DNA of 64,000 nt from Papaver somniferum (GCF_003573695.1 NC_039359.1:157968210-158032209), one strand, 5' to 3'; numbered from the stretch's first letter, positions 10,497 to 21,442 are shown. The notes: generated from the sequence alone by a model not told the origin. A program made the numbers and translations.

Positions 10497-12121
10497 ATGG
10501 CGAACTGGTATTATAATAGCCAATACAATGAGTACCCGACTGAGCAGCTTGGACGTTATCCTTTTTATGACCATAGTGTGAATAGTGATTGGGAACGCGA
10601 AACTTTTGAAGGTTATGGTCCATACCATTGTGAGCCCAATTACTATCCATATACCCACAGGTCATACGAGCAAAACAATCCTTCTATTTATCTAGAAGAG
10701 TCTCTCAAGAGTTTCAATGAGTCGGCGCAGAAGTTATTTATGAAAGAGACTTATAATATTCTTCTCCCAGAAGAGTCCGTAGATCGGTCAACTAAGATAT
10801 CTCTAGAAGAGACCTTCAAGCAATTTACTGAGAGTACAAATAGGATTTTGGAAAAACTTGCTCAGGATAGTCTTAATTTCCAGTGTAGTTTTCCCAATAC
10901 CACCCTTGAAAATAAGGATAGTTTTTATTCACGCAATCAAGATGACGAGGTTAGAATTGGTAACACTACTTTTTTTGATGAGGTTCAACCTTTTTCATGT
11001 TATTATAATGATGACTGTGATGAGGATAGTATTGATGAAGAATCTGAAATATATAGGCATAGTGATGAGGAATCTGTTACTCCCAATGAGCTCTTTAATG
11101 ATAATATTATTTCTAGTTCAAATCCAAATAATTTTAATAATTATTCACCTATTCAAAAGGACGAGGATTTGACTAGAGATACCCCCGTTTTAGACGATGT
11201 AGTATTTCTTATTTACAAAGCCGATAATGATTTAGAGGAAAGAGGTTACCCTGAGAATACTGTTTTAGAATCTACCGATTTAGAAACACTAGTCTTAGAA
11301 GATGATAAACTCGTAGATATGAGTGAGGATGAACCATACTTAGAAGAAGCAATTGACCATTTTCAGGAATCTGATGACCTATACATTAGGGAAGTTGTGA
11401 CTAGTCTTTCTAGAGACACAAAAAACTCTAAGTTTGGGGGTGATTATCATTCTCCGTGTGCTTTAACTCTTAGAAAGTACCCTCCTGTAGGACTTGACAT
11501 TTGTGCCTCAACCATCTTGCAAGATTATCTTCATACACGTTTTCCCGAACCTAATGATGTCCAGAAAGAAGCTCAGTTGTTAGAAACCCATCCTCTGGTT
11601 GATATGGTTAACCAGGCTACGATACCAAGATTGAATTTTTTTTCCCACCAAAAACTTTTCTTCCAATTGTGGGAACTTTTGATTTTCAAATGTGTCGAAT
11701 ATTTAGTTGTGAGACTAAACCTAAATGCTTTAGGAAATTAGAATCAACACATTTTCTTAAAAATGACTACTACCCTCACTGTGGTCAATTTTGTAAGTCA
11801 AACCTGATTGACCTAGAGGATCCTTAATTATTTAGGTTATTATTATGTACTTCTAAATTTTTATTTGAGTTTTTACAGACTCTAGGACCTAATAATTTGG
11901 ATCTCACTTTTGAGGAGTTGCAGCCTAAAGAAATATATTTAGACCCTTTTATAGAACCTGAACCTGAACCACAATTAGATGTAGTTGTCTTAATCAGGAA
12001 ACTAGGTAAGGGCATGCTAGTCTTGTTCATTTTCTTGGTTTACTGCAGTTTCCTTTGGTCAGCTCTATTTGGTTTTGAAGACCCACAGTTATTCCGTCTA
12101 CTGTTATACGATTCGAGTTGA
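10497..12121 (+). pseudogene. Element-encoded ORF, unknown function, C-terminal membrane segment (element D)
   Basis: The start is the ATG at 10497, giving MANWYYNSQYNEY; the copy in element A begins MSSWYDRSQYNEY. The N-terminal 60 residues are rich in Tyr, Asn and Gln. The middle is acidic (DDDCDE-like and ESDLE blocks). The conserved part includes FGGDYH, GLDICASTILQDYLHTRFPEP and ETHPLVD. The first frame ends at 11741, but homology with A shows the protein continuing in another frame from about 11640 (FQMCRIFSCETKPKCF). There is an extra stop at 11825-11827. The end is a hydrophobic stretch (about 12010-12065) and DPQLFRLLLYD. It is not gag, and I recognise no known domain. An env-like relic is possible but unproven. 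Confidence 0.6.
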
Positions 12122-13519
12122 CTAATCCTTTCCTAAGTCTGGCTGAAGACTTTAAACTTAGCACTTCTTGGGAGGTAACCCATGCTCATGCAACATGGTA
12201 ATATCTTAACTCTTTTTCTTCAAGTGATAACAATTTCTCCTTGTTCATGCTTTTAATTTTATCTTTAGAACATCGAGGACAATGTTAGATTTAAGTTTGG
12301 GGTGGGGAATAACTTTTTCGTTGCACTTTTGAAACTTCTAGCATCACATGGTATCCGGTTAGCTAAGTTTACATACTGTTTCTCACCGAAAAGATAGAAA
12401 TTGGAATGCTAGGGATAACAACCTTTTGAGACATTAGAGAAAAAGACATTGAGATCCTTGAAATTCAGGAGAGAACTTGTTCCTTTTAGAGGGTAACCGT
12501 GATGGACCTAACTATACATGATGGAAAGGCGAATAGGTCAGGAAATGCCAGAAAGACAAAGCAACCTCACAATATAGTCTTAGTTACTGGATTGCGACTC
12601 TCTCTTAGTAGAAACTTATCATCATCAACAAGCGGAGCGACATCAAAATCTATGAAGAAAGTTGAAGACGTTTTAGGTTTAGAAGCAACAATAGAAAAGA
12701 ATAATTCAAAAATCAAAGTTGAAGTTATAAGAGCAAATGATATAAGTTGTTAGAATCCATGATACCAAGACATCACAAGTTGCGAAGATCCAAGTTTTAA
12801 AAGTCCTTCTCTCATGTCCATGTAAATTGTTGTCTTGTAATTTTTGTTTCCAAAAAAAAAAAAATGAAAAAAAATGAAAAAAAAAACAAATGAAAAAAAT
12901 CATCGTTACGTTTTGTTCAATAAGGACAAAGGGAAGTAGAAATTTATAAGTTAAGGAAGAAATCGAAGAGAATAGTTAATTGTCAAGGTTCTATGAGGTT
13001 CGATAGTTTATCATCAACCGTTGAAGTCCGAAGAAGACTATGTTTCTACTGAGCACTATGAGAGAGTCGAGGAAAGATAAATTTGGTTGCTTTGTTAGTC
13101 CGCTTTCAATCTGGCACAAGATCTTTCTAGCACTGGTTTAACTCATCACACGTAATTAGTCCAGTTGTGTTTCAGATGTCCCTCTCATCTTTATCTCTCT
13201 CCTAATCTTATCCAGCTGTAAAGCAGCGGACGCATCTTACAATGTTTATCTAGCTGTGTAGCGGATATTTCTTTATCTAGCAGTGTTGCAGATGTGTCTC
13301 CCCTTTTCTTCAGCCAGCTTTAGAGCTGACACCTTTAATTTCTCTGGCATTCTAGTTACTTGGAGATAGGTTGAGAATATGTATGTCCTCATAGATCTTT
13401 GGATATTTGTGACCAATTAGAAGTAATGGTTTTGTGGGTACACCTCTGGTAAACCCTCCCGAGATTAACTCGATTTTATTTTTGCTCGAGGACTAGCAAA
13501 TAATAAGTTTGGGGGTATT
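12122..13519 (+). other. 3' non-coding region of element D
   Basis: Between the ORF and the 3' LTR. It holds a hairpin-like CTTGGGAGGTAACCCA (12166-12181), the motif ACATCGAGGACAATGTTAG followed by AAGTTTGGGG (about 12272-12303), A-rich runs at about 12850, and a final AATAAGTTTGGGGGTATT before the LTR. A small open frame at 12499-12753 has no recognised homology. A and B have the same order of motifs. Confidence 0.6.
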
Positions 13520-14452
13520 TGATAGACACATTTTTGTGTCTAAATTGCACTCAATATCTCTATTGTTAGTGCTCGATTTTTGTACTAATTTTGATGCTTT
13601 GTGTATTTGTAGGTGTTTTTGGAGAAATACACTTGTGTGGAAAAAGTTGCTCAAAAAGTGCTATTTGGACTCCCGGAGAAAAGTACTAAAGGCACCCTCA
13701 ATTTGGATAAGGGTCACCTCAGTTGGGCACCTGCTATTCGCACCCACAGTTTGGTTAGGGGGACACCATCTTCAACATTTCAAAAATTCTTTTTGGAGGG
13801 AAAATTTTATTCTCAACTGTGTAACTTTCGATCGATTCTTGAAGGAGTTCTGGGTAGACTAAAGGGCTGAAACTTAATGGGTAGACGTGATATGTCATAA
13901 CAAAGTTGGTATGGGTGTTTGTTTCGATCAAATTTGGCTGAAAAATCCATGAGAAGAAATCAGGACAACACGTGCATGAGAGGGACAATTCACGGGATTA
14001 CATGAGTTTTGGAGAATTTAAACGTGTTCTGCTCATGTATGATGACTCTTGCAACACTTTGGACCTTGAAAAAGATAAATGAGGAGATTTTGCAGCTGTA
14101 GAAACGCGTGCGAAGCTAAATCAGGGAAGAAAATATTCCCAAAATATTTTCTTTACTTCCCGAGTTCAATGAAGAATATTGAGAATCATGGCGTGATTAA
14201 ATGAGTCTAAGGAGTATAAATACGTGGATGGGATCATAGAGAAGGGGTGTCGAAAGTCTGGGTGTCTGAGGAGGGCCAGAGAAGAAGAAATTCGAGTTTT
14301 CCCAAACTCGGTTTCTGCTGCTGCTGCTGATGAACATGAAGAACACGAAGAACAAACCATCCAAGACCGTCCTTTTCCAACAGCAACAACGACTCACAGT
14401 CGTGGGTCGTACGTCAGAGGCATACTTATTTGTCAGCGTTTGCGACATAGAT
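13520..14452 (+). repeat. 3' LTR of element D, truncated
   Basis: Matches 7891 to about 8805 of the 5' LTR, including the TATA region (about 14215), then stops after GCGTTTGCGACATAGAT. The next bases belong to a different repeat also found at 62813. About 620 bases of the LTR are missing. Confidence 0.88.
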
Positions 14453-14969
14453 GAATCCATATTCAGTCTTACTATTTTTTTGGTGTCCATTTCACACATA
14501 CTAATTTTTACTCGTCCATTTGAACCATGTTTTAAAAATATTTGGCCAATTGACTCAATTTCTCATTACTTGGAACCTATGAATTACTTCAACCAACCTA
14601 AAGAGAAGGATATGGCGTGTCTAAATGATGGTAAAAATATTAAATTAACCTTTAAAGAAACCTTAATTATAACTGATATGGGGTGTCCAAATGATGGTAA
14701 TAATCACTTAATTAACAAATACAAAAATCATTAATCAAAAACTCATTTTTTTTCTTTCAATTTTCATCAAAATCAAAACTAAAACCAAATCAATTACAAA
14801 CAACAATTGAAATCTAATTTCTTTTCGGGTTTTGAAAAAAACCCCAAAAACAAACAATTCAAATGATTGAGTTGAATCCATTTGATCCATTCATTCTAAG
14901 AGGTACTCTACAATGATTTATCTCTAAATCTTTGAAATTCACTCATCAAATTTTCTGAAAATCCACCCA

Positions 14970-15190
14970 GAATCGGTTTATGTGTGCACCATATTAGTCC
15001 GATTGTGGTTGATGTTACAAGCAATCGGTTTTTAATGTGCACCTACATAACCCGATTCTGGGTTGATGTGATGAACATCAACAACAATCAGTTTACGCTA
15101 ATGCACACATCAATCGATTCTGGGTTCAAGTTCGGATTTGTAGAGAAATAAGGAATCAGATTATTTGTGTATCTATATAATCCGACTGTG
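14970..15190. repeat. Left array of AATCGG/CCGATT motifs
   Basis: Roughly eight imperfect copies of AATCGGTTTA or its complement occur in 220 bases (about 14972, 14998, 15024, 15050, 15086, 15112, 15151 and 15178). Such arrays resemble the subterminal repeats to which some transposases bind. A second array lies at 16010-16425. Confidence 0.6.
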
Positions 15191-15320
15191 AATGTTAACG
15201 ACTATTTTTTTTTTTGTTTTTTGAAATTGTAGTCGTTGTTACTTTATGCATATAAAGAGGATAGCCTATTCTCTATCATACACTACCTAATCCAAAGAAT
15301 TTTATTTTTTTCATTTGAAG

Positions 15321-15653
15321 ATGTCAAGTCCATCATCATCAACTACCATTTCAATCGAGCACATACTTAGAAGATGCAAGCGAACCATCAAATCAATTGC
15401 GGTAATGGAAGAAGAGATACGCAAAAAAATCGAACAAACAACTACAAACGCGACTTCTTCTTCATCACCCAACAAATATATTAATGTAATGGATGAAGTG
15501 TTAAGCAAACAAATAACTACAAAAGAAACCATATCATCGTCATCGGCTGCGATAAAATATGAAGAGAAACTCAAGGCAAAGAAACGAGGTCAAGAGCAAT
15601 TCCAACTAAGGGAAAGAATGAAGGATGTTGAGGAAGAGAACCGAATGGTTTAA
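15321..15653 (+). CDS. Small Ser/Thr- and Lys-rich transposon ORF, unknown function
   Basis: A 110-residue ORF from the ATG at 15321, preceded by an AT-rich leader. It starts MSSPSSSTTISIEHILRRCK, has a Ser/Thr-rich middle, and ends in a charged helical stretch (EEKLKAKKRGQEQFQLRERM). The helical end could form a coiled coil. The copy in the second repeat at about 63684 has an early stop after RRCK, so that one is dead. A further open frame, 15718-15936, contains VRKLCLKYNQFFARHGGDMS and TAWRGERFYHFE and may be a frameshifted continuation. I recognise no family; it is probably an accessory ORF of the transposon. Confidence 0.4.
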   Translation: MSSPSSSTTISIEHILRRCKRTIKSIAVMEEEIRKKIEQTTTNATSSSSPNKYINVMDEVLSKQITTKETISSSSAAIKYEEKLKAKKRGQEQFQLRERMKDVEEENRMV

Positions 15654-15717
15654 AAATTATTACATAGTCAAGGATCTTTCCAAAGAACATCAAGATGAGA
15701 GTATATTTTGTCTTTAA

Positions 15718-15936
15718 GTTGGTTGGGGTCCTTTCGTTAAACAAACGAGCAAGAAACTACGCTATAATTATGAAGCATCCTACATTTGTTCAAGGACGAA
15801 TCGTGTTAGGAAATTATGCCTCAAGTACAACCAGTTTTTCGCTAGACATGGAGGAGACATGTCCAAGGCACTGGATGAATATACCGCTTGGAGAGGAGAG
15901 CGATTTTATCATTTCGAAGCGGCATTGATAGTTTAA
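15718..15936 (+). pseudogene. Possible continuation of the transposon ORF
   Basis: Open frame of 72 codons between stops, without an obvious start. It encodes KKLRYNYEASYICSRTNRVR, CLKYNQFFARHGGDMSKALD and GERFYHFEAALIV. The composition is protein-like and loosely recalls the trihelix-type DNA-binding proteins encoded beside plant transposases, but the similarity is too weak to assign. It is in a different frame from 15321-15653. Confidence 0.3.
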
Positions 15937-16011
15937 GCTCACACTAAGAAATATAACCGTGCTAGTTTCAATTTTAAAAGTTTATGAAAAGTGGAAATGG
16001 TCCACATTCGG

Positions 16012-16254
16012 ATCATGTTAGACCATATGTAATCCGATTATTGAGTTAAAAATTGTCTATTCTTCTGTAACTTTTTCTTCCCAAAATCGGATTACATTGT
16101 CGTCGACAAAGACCGATTCTAAAGAATCTCGGATCATGTTATACCATATGTAATCCGATTATTGAGTTAAAAATTATGTGTTTCTCTGTAATATTTTCTT
16201 CCCAAAATCGGATTACATTATCGTCCTGAAAGACCGATTCTGAAAGAATCCCAG
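16012..16254. repeat. Two-copy tandem repeat of about 121 bp
   Basis: Two adjacent units each run CGGATCATGTTA, CCATATGTAATCCGATTATT, GAGTTAAAAATT, CCCAAAATCGGATTACATT and AGACCGATTCT. Each unit holds several AATCGG/CCGATT motifs; more copies continue to about 16425. This is the right-hand counterpart of the array at 14970-15190. Confidence 0.8.
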
Positions 16255-16639
16255 ACAAGTTTTTTTTTAGAATCGATTTATAATAGTTCATGCGTAAACA
16301 TATTCTTGTTTGAATTCAGAATCGGTTTATAACAGTTGTAGTATAAACCGATTCTGTAAAAGCTGCAGCAAACTACCCCCAAAATCGGACTTTAAAAACG
16401 TATTAAAAGACCGATTACGTTACAAATTTCATGAGTCCAACGTACCCAAAAAATACAAATCACTTTTATTCATTAAGCTTGGTTCAATTTACAATATATA
16501 ATATATGAAAGCGACAATATATAAGAATTTGATAGTTCACGTTCTTAACAAAAGGAAAATACCCATTCCATCACTTGGAGACCCTTCACTTGATCCGGCT
16601 CGACTAGCTCTTCCCAACGCCTCATGTTGGGCTCGTATT

Positions 16640-17437
16640 TTTCTATCCATTTATTGGTGAGCTATGAGTCATAATGAAACCTACACAGCGGTGGTAATGG
16701 AAAATCTTCACATAGCCTGAAACCTGTATAATGTATGTTGTTAGGGTTAAATAAAACAATTCTCCGATCCTTAAGCGATTCATCCTTAATGAATTCAGGA
16801 AGTTTCGAATGATACTCCTCGAATGTAACACGTTTGATGGGGTCTACCTCGTTTATCCCTAGGCGTGCTTCCATCACCAAGACTGGCCCTTAGAGTCACC
16901 ATGGAACCCATTTGTCTTGCTTGTCCCTTTCATGCAGCGTACCCTTGATACTTGTGTTGCACTCGCTTGACTCTCTTGAGAAAGAAAGATTAGATCGTTT
17001 GGCTCATCGTTTATTGTTGGCGCTTGACTTTCTTGAGAAGGATCGATTGGATCCTCATGTTGCGAAGGAGCGATTGGATCGTTTGAAAGGACCATATGTG
17101 CGCTACTTGTCCCGCTTTCTCCCTTCTTTGGTCGAATCGTAACCGGTGCCTCTTCATGCTCAATTTTTGAAGGAACGTTTGGAACATTTGTCTCGGCTTG
17201 TGCGCTACTTGTCCCGCTTTCCCCCTTATTTGGTCGACCCCTTTTCTTTGGAACCTGCGCATCTTCACATTTAGCGTCTTCATACTCATGTTGAGAAAAA
17301 TTTCTTTTATGACTCAATAACGGGCTTTTTCTGGCACTCATTGCAACCTTAAACTCTTTCATTTCTTCCTTCCTATCCATGTTGGTAGGTGTTCTAACCG
17401 TCAGCGGTAGCACCGTCGGTTCTCCGACCGGTACCAT
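16640..17437 (-). pseudogene. C-terminal tail of Mutator-like transposase or FAR1-like protein
   Basis: On the minus strand, downstream of the SWIM zinc finger. Frames show a low-complexity, Ser/Pro/Glu-rich region with PKKRGRPNKGESGTSS, an AT-hook-like RGRP core. A second frame at 16662-16880 has KRVTFEEYHSKLPEF and NNIHYTGFRLCEDFP. The AT hook suggests DNA binding. Frames are offset from the finger-bearing part, so this is a decayed gene. Assignment to the same gene is from order and strand. Confidence 0.5.
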
Positions 17438-18010
17438 ATGGGGTTAGCGGATAGTTTTAAGTAGTACATCAAAACTCTTCGTCCCAAACCATCTTTTTTT
17501 GTGAATTTCTCGATGATTTCTCTTCCAATATCCGTGTCCACAAAGGATTCGAGTAGTTCTTCGGTTGGGGGTGGTTTGAAAGTTAGTTGCTTCCAAAACG
17601 GATCAATGATTTCAAAAGAAATTCCTTGTTGGTACCTCACAATCATGTGACAACACGGAAATCCCAAGTCCGTCATCGTCATACATGAACATACAATTCT
17701 CCTTCTGCCCATCTCGTTTTCCACATAATATTTGTAATCCTTCATCATAGAAATGATTGCCAAATGAGACACCCTATAGTTTAAACTTCTAATCAACTAA
17801 TAGTAATCCTTGTAGCTTGTGATGATTTTCATCCTACTCTCATCCATTTGCGTCGTTATCTTGATGATATCAGCCTTGGCGTATTCATGGATGGCTTGTT
17901 GTACCGTAACCACACTGTTTTGGCTCCCTCGGAGCAAGCTCTTCAAACGTCATGAGATCCTTCCGCGATACTTGTCGCCTCATTCTTGTAATGCATATGT
18001 TGGTAGGTGT
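17401..18010 (-). pseudogene. Mutator-like transposase fragment with SWIM zinc finger
   Basis: On the minus strand from about 18010, a frame reads LKSLLRGSQNSVVTVQQAIH, then KADIIKITTQMDES and ITSYKDYY, followed by a stop (near 17800). It continues through SLNYRVSHLAI to the SWIM zinc finger (C-x-C, then C-x-H), seen as VCSCMTMTDLGFPCCHMIVR. This order is typical of the end of MULE transposases and the related FAR1/FHY3 proteins. The catalytic DDE part is not found. The internal stop and missing core mean it is non-functional. It probably belongs to the repeat that starts at 14453. Confidence 0.7.
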
Positions 18011-18730
18011 AAGCAGAGACAAATTTTTCTTGTATGGATGTTGATGGTGGATTTTAGTTCAGGGATAAATTTGTAAAACCAAAAATACTATGCTGACATC
18101 CTGCAAAGGATAAAGTCATTTGATAAGAGATGAGTGCAGAAAACCTCTCGCTTTATTTATTCGAAGCAATTCAATAAATATACAAAATTTACCCAGAATG
18201 GTGCATGTAGCCACAATCCTAAATATTAACATAAACAATTAATGCATGATTTTCCTAGTATTTCATGTGTTGTTCTCAGCAGAACTCTCATTATTGGTGC
18301 GGCATGATGACTGAGTGTTACTCTCAGCAGAGTAACATGAATCTCCAAGTGTCAATAGTTAGATATGCACGAAATACCCGTACATGCTACACCATTCTCT
18401 AAGAAAGAGAATCTCGTATCAGCGTGCTTATATTATCCCGATCGAGCATATTGAATTTCCTAAGAGAAATCTGGACTGTCCAAATCGGTCTCAGAAACGA
18501 TCACGACCACATAAGTTGACTGCATGATTTAATTAGCCTAGATGAACCCTAGCAGGAGCAGGCAATCACCGTGGTGACCGCCGGCGGGCCCATTTATTAC
18601 CTAGCCAGTCGAACATCACACCTTGCTTCCCAGCGTTCCAAAACGCCAGCCCTAAAGTAGGGTGGCCGCGCTGGTTTAAAAGAAGCTCGAATGAGCAAGA
18701 CTGTTCAAGACAGTCTTAAACCGATCGCGA

Positions 18731-19636
18731 CCGTCCAACTTCACCAGACTGATTGGACGGCTTAGATCGCACCATGAACGATTGAGGAGGCGCCAACACA
18801 CACATTAACGGGCCCTCTCTATCCCTACCTGATCGGTTTTCTCACTGCATGGTCATGGAGCCATGAACGTTTGCCCGAAACGCGATGGGCGTAATGATTT
18901 TCAAAGGTCACGAAAATTCCACTAATGTCTTAACTTGATCATAACCATCCAACCTAACCAACATATTTGGATGGCTTAAATCGTACCTATGACCATCAGG
19001 GAGGTTCACATATGTTCACCGTCAGCCTAACGTGGGCCCCACACGGTCGGTCTCTCCAAAGGAGAAGCATAGATCGCCAAACCGTTTGTCCAAAGTCACG
19101 TAGACATGACTGTTTCAAAACCCTAATTAGGGTTTGCGGCGTAGCATATCTGTCGTAGCTCGTTCATGACCATCCATCTTCGCCAGTATGGATGGAGGGT
19201 GTAGATATAAATTTAAGAGGTCCCAAGAGTGTCAACGTGATCACTGTGGGCCCACCTTTGCATGTAGCCGGTCGGCCTTGGCAGACTAGGACTCGGCACC
19301 TCGAAATGCGCGCCCCAAAGTGGCATGTCACGCAGCCTTTAAGCCTTTGCGGCAATGGATCTTTGTCGCAAATCGATCACGACCACTCATCTTTACCAGT
19401 CAAACTGAGTGGCCTGGATCAAGTCTTCACGGGACGGAGAAGTATAGGCCTGCACAACAGCGAGCCGTCTCCACGCATGACCGGTCGGTCCCAGCAATAT
19501 CGGTGCCCATGTGTGGATTCGGTCAAGCCAAAGAAGGATGCTTGTGAACCTCCTAAAAACCCTAAAATTCCATCAAACGGTCGCAAATATATGTCGTAAA
19601 CCATCTCGTCCGTCCAACTTTTCCAGCTTGGTCGGA
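18731..19636. repeat. Five hairpin repeats spaced about 220 bp apart
   Basis: Hairpins at 18731-18760, 18945-18974, 19170-19195, 19383-19412 and 19609-19636. Stems are CCGTCCAA/TTGGACGG, CCATCCAA/TTGGATGG, CCATCCAT/ATGGATGG, CCACTCA/TGAGTGG and TCCGTCCAA/TTGGTCGGA (one mismatch). Loops keep a core like TTCACCAG or TTTACCAG. Spacings are 214, 225, 213 and 226. The stems differ between copies, yet both arms change together. Confidence 0.75.
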
Positions 19637-20190
19637 CATACTAGGTTAAAGACTAGGTAACCAATGAAACATCTCGATGATCACTGTCCGCCATTCTGCC
19701 ACAGGGAGCGATCGAGCAGGGGATAGCTCACCCGTGTGGCCTCCAAACGATCACTCGAAGATGGTTGGACGTAATGCTGTTTTAAGAAGCTTAATCCGCG
19801 ACTTATTCGGTTAAGCTTTAAAATAGCGATGCTTCATACATATTGATTGTTTTCGATGCATGTATATTTCATAAATATCGATTCCTTAATAACTTAGTTA
19901 TTTAACTTAATAGCACGGTATGCTATTTCCTGCGGTGGTTCCCACGATCCGCTCATTCGAGACATCAAGCATGTCACAAACTGGGAGATACTTATCAGGG
20001 TACTGGTCTGGCAGTTTACAGCGTGCAATGCACCATTACAAGAACGTGTCAGGAAAAGGTGGACGGTTAACAGTGATGAGGGAAGTGGGCAAAGGTGTGA
20101 TCGTGTAACAATCACCACTCCTGCACGACCCCACTACTCCATCACTTCACCTCCACTTTTTACGAGATGAGGGTTGCGCTCAATGACTTG

Positions 20191-20200
20191 TATAAATAGG
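20191..20200 (+). promoter_or_regulatory. TATA box of the LTR-like block
   Basis: TATAAATAGG, with an ATG-led frame about 150 bases downstream at 20348. The strong match to the plant TATA consensus and its position support a promoter. Confidence 0.55.
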
Positions 20201-20445
20201 TCCTTCACCTATTTCCAAACAACACAGACAAACACAGAAAAACCAAGTGTTGTCACAGTATCCAGAAAACACCAAGAACTGATAGCTTTCATTATGCAAG
20301 CCAGTTCATCATTCTGATACAAGTCATAAACAACTAACACCTTCACAATGTCAACATCTTCTTCGCTTCCCTCCCTAAGATCAACCCCATCTCCTTCACT
20401 TTGTGACCGAAGAAAGTCTGGAACGACCATTTCTCGGCTGGCAAT

Positions 20446-20960
20446 ATTTTTGAATAGAAGTCAAACCTTGAGGCTAATGCTTTTGCTCATATATTTTCAT
20501 TATCTCAATCCAGAATCTGCTTCTCTTCTAAGAGACCTATGTGGCTCAAGCTGTTGGATTTCTGCTACCTGGAATTGTATATTGGTAACGTTTCAGGATA
20601 TTATGTCTCTTTTCAAGCTTGCTCCAGAAAAAGATGGGTCAATCAAGGATTATATTTCTTCTTCCTCTAAACAAAACTGGAATCTTAATGGAGATGATGT
20701 CAATGTTCTATACTCCTTCCTCTCGGTCATAGGTAATTCACCACCTATCTCTTCGGCTCAAGGCTTCTTCTTAGAGTTCTGGATTTACATTTGGAGATTC
20801 TTATAATTGGTTTCTTAAAGAAAGGATGTTGATTTAACAAACTCTAACATGCCCGGTCAGAATGATTTGGCTATGGGGTTTAGCTTCAAGAGCATTGCTA
20901 CAGATGACATTTGTGTTCTATGTCAGAACAACAAGGCAAGGGATTTCCTTTTCATTTGGG
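20446..20960 (+). pseudogene. LINE tail fragment inside the duplication
   Basis: Degraded frames match the zinc-binding end of a plant LINE ORF2: LLDFCYLELYI-like text, then NDLAMGFSFKSIATDDICVL and CQNNKARDF. The same segment at 55084-55600 is continuous with LINE RT sequence upstream (54730-55083), which identifies it. Here the upstream part is replaced by the LTR-like block. Confidence 0.6.
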
Positions 20961-21442
20961 ACCCTCATTTTTCATTTTCTTTTTCTCTTAATTGTACATA
21001 ATTTCCTTTTGATTGCTCACTGAGAGTGTATTACTCTTTGGCTGGCTTTCTTTCTTTGTAATTTCTCTTTTTCTTTTTTAATACTTATCATAGTTCAAAA
21101 AGAAAACAATAATTATAAAAGAAACACAAAGTGGACAAACGAGATTTTGTGTTGACTCTCAATTCTGCGGTGAATCCGTTAACACTTCAGGATTTGAAAT
21201 TTGGTGCTGTCTATTCTGCAATGGAGAAGTTTCAAAACCGCGTTCTCTACAGTTTAGATTCCCTTAGGCCTTAGGTAGGACCTCTACAATGCTTGACCAT
21301 TCTTTGTTTACCAGCTTCAGCCATTTATTACCAGCAACTGTATTTAACTAACTTTTCTACTATTTACTTTAAATAATCTCACCAACATTCACTACAACAA
21401 GAAATGTGACAAAATTTTTTTTACAGTTTTATAGTCACAATC
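20961..21442. other. Upstream region of NPR1-like copy 1
   Basis: T-rich and mixed sequence. An open stretch near 21127-21270 reads DFVLTLNSAVNPLTLQDLKF on the plus strand but has no start or known homology. The NPR1 promoter or first untranslated sequence should lie here. A W-box core TTGACT occurs near 21152 and another at 21506-21511. I could not place a TATA box with confidence. Confidence 0.35.

Larger units (their letters stand above)
7891..14452 (+). mobile_element. Athila-like non-autonomous LTR element D, 3' truncated
   Basis: Two direct LTRs flank an internal region. The 5' LTR is complete (7891-9443); the 3' LTR begins at 13520 after the tract AAGTTTGGGGGTATT and breaks off at about 14452. 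The primer site TGGCGCCGCC follows the 5' LTR. The interior holds a leader and one broken ORF of unknown function. I found no gag, protease, reverse transcriptase, RNase H or integrase. The LTR tips, primer site, leader and ORF match elements A and B, so D is a third, more diverged member. The left flank is ATGAT; because the right end is deleted no target duplication can be tested. Confidence 0.85.
14453..16000 (+). repeat. Dispersed repeat, left part of a Mutator-like element (copy 1)
   Basis: Begins GAATCCATATTCAGTCTTAC and is closely matched by 62813-64000, where the second copy runs out of the window. It contains AT-rich sequence, many short AATCGG-type motifs (14970-15190) and the small ORF at 15321. 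The left edge is the same in both copies (about GATGAATCCATATTC), so it is probably the element terminus or a shared breakpoint. I could not identify clear terminal inverted repeats. Confidence 0.7.
18090..20445 (+). mobile_element. Long LTR-like block, truncated (unassigned LTR retrotransposon)
   Basis: About 2.3 kb with no convincing ORF but promoter-like organisation near its right end: TATAAATAGG at 20191-20200, then a short leader and an ATG at 20348 opening a Ser/Pro-rich frame (MSTSSSLPSLRSTPSPSLCD). That frame runs into foreign LINE sequence at 20446. The simplest reading is a long LTR with the first codons of a retroelement ORF, cut at 20446. There is no matching second LTR in the window, so the left edge (near 18090) and the class are guesses. 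Confidence 0.4.

Noticed and set aside
12499..12753. 84-codon frame in the 3' region of element D
   Set aside because: Not present in A or B at the same position and without known motifs.
19192..19599. Plus-strand frame of 135 codons in the hairpin-repeat block
   Set aside because: It runs across the tandem repeat units, and the repeats show base pairing instead of codon conservation.
18731..19636. CRISPR array
   Set aside because: The repeats are long, imperfect and hairpin-based, in plant nuclear DNA; there are no short identical repeats with unique spacers and no cas genes.
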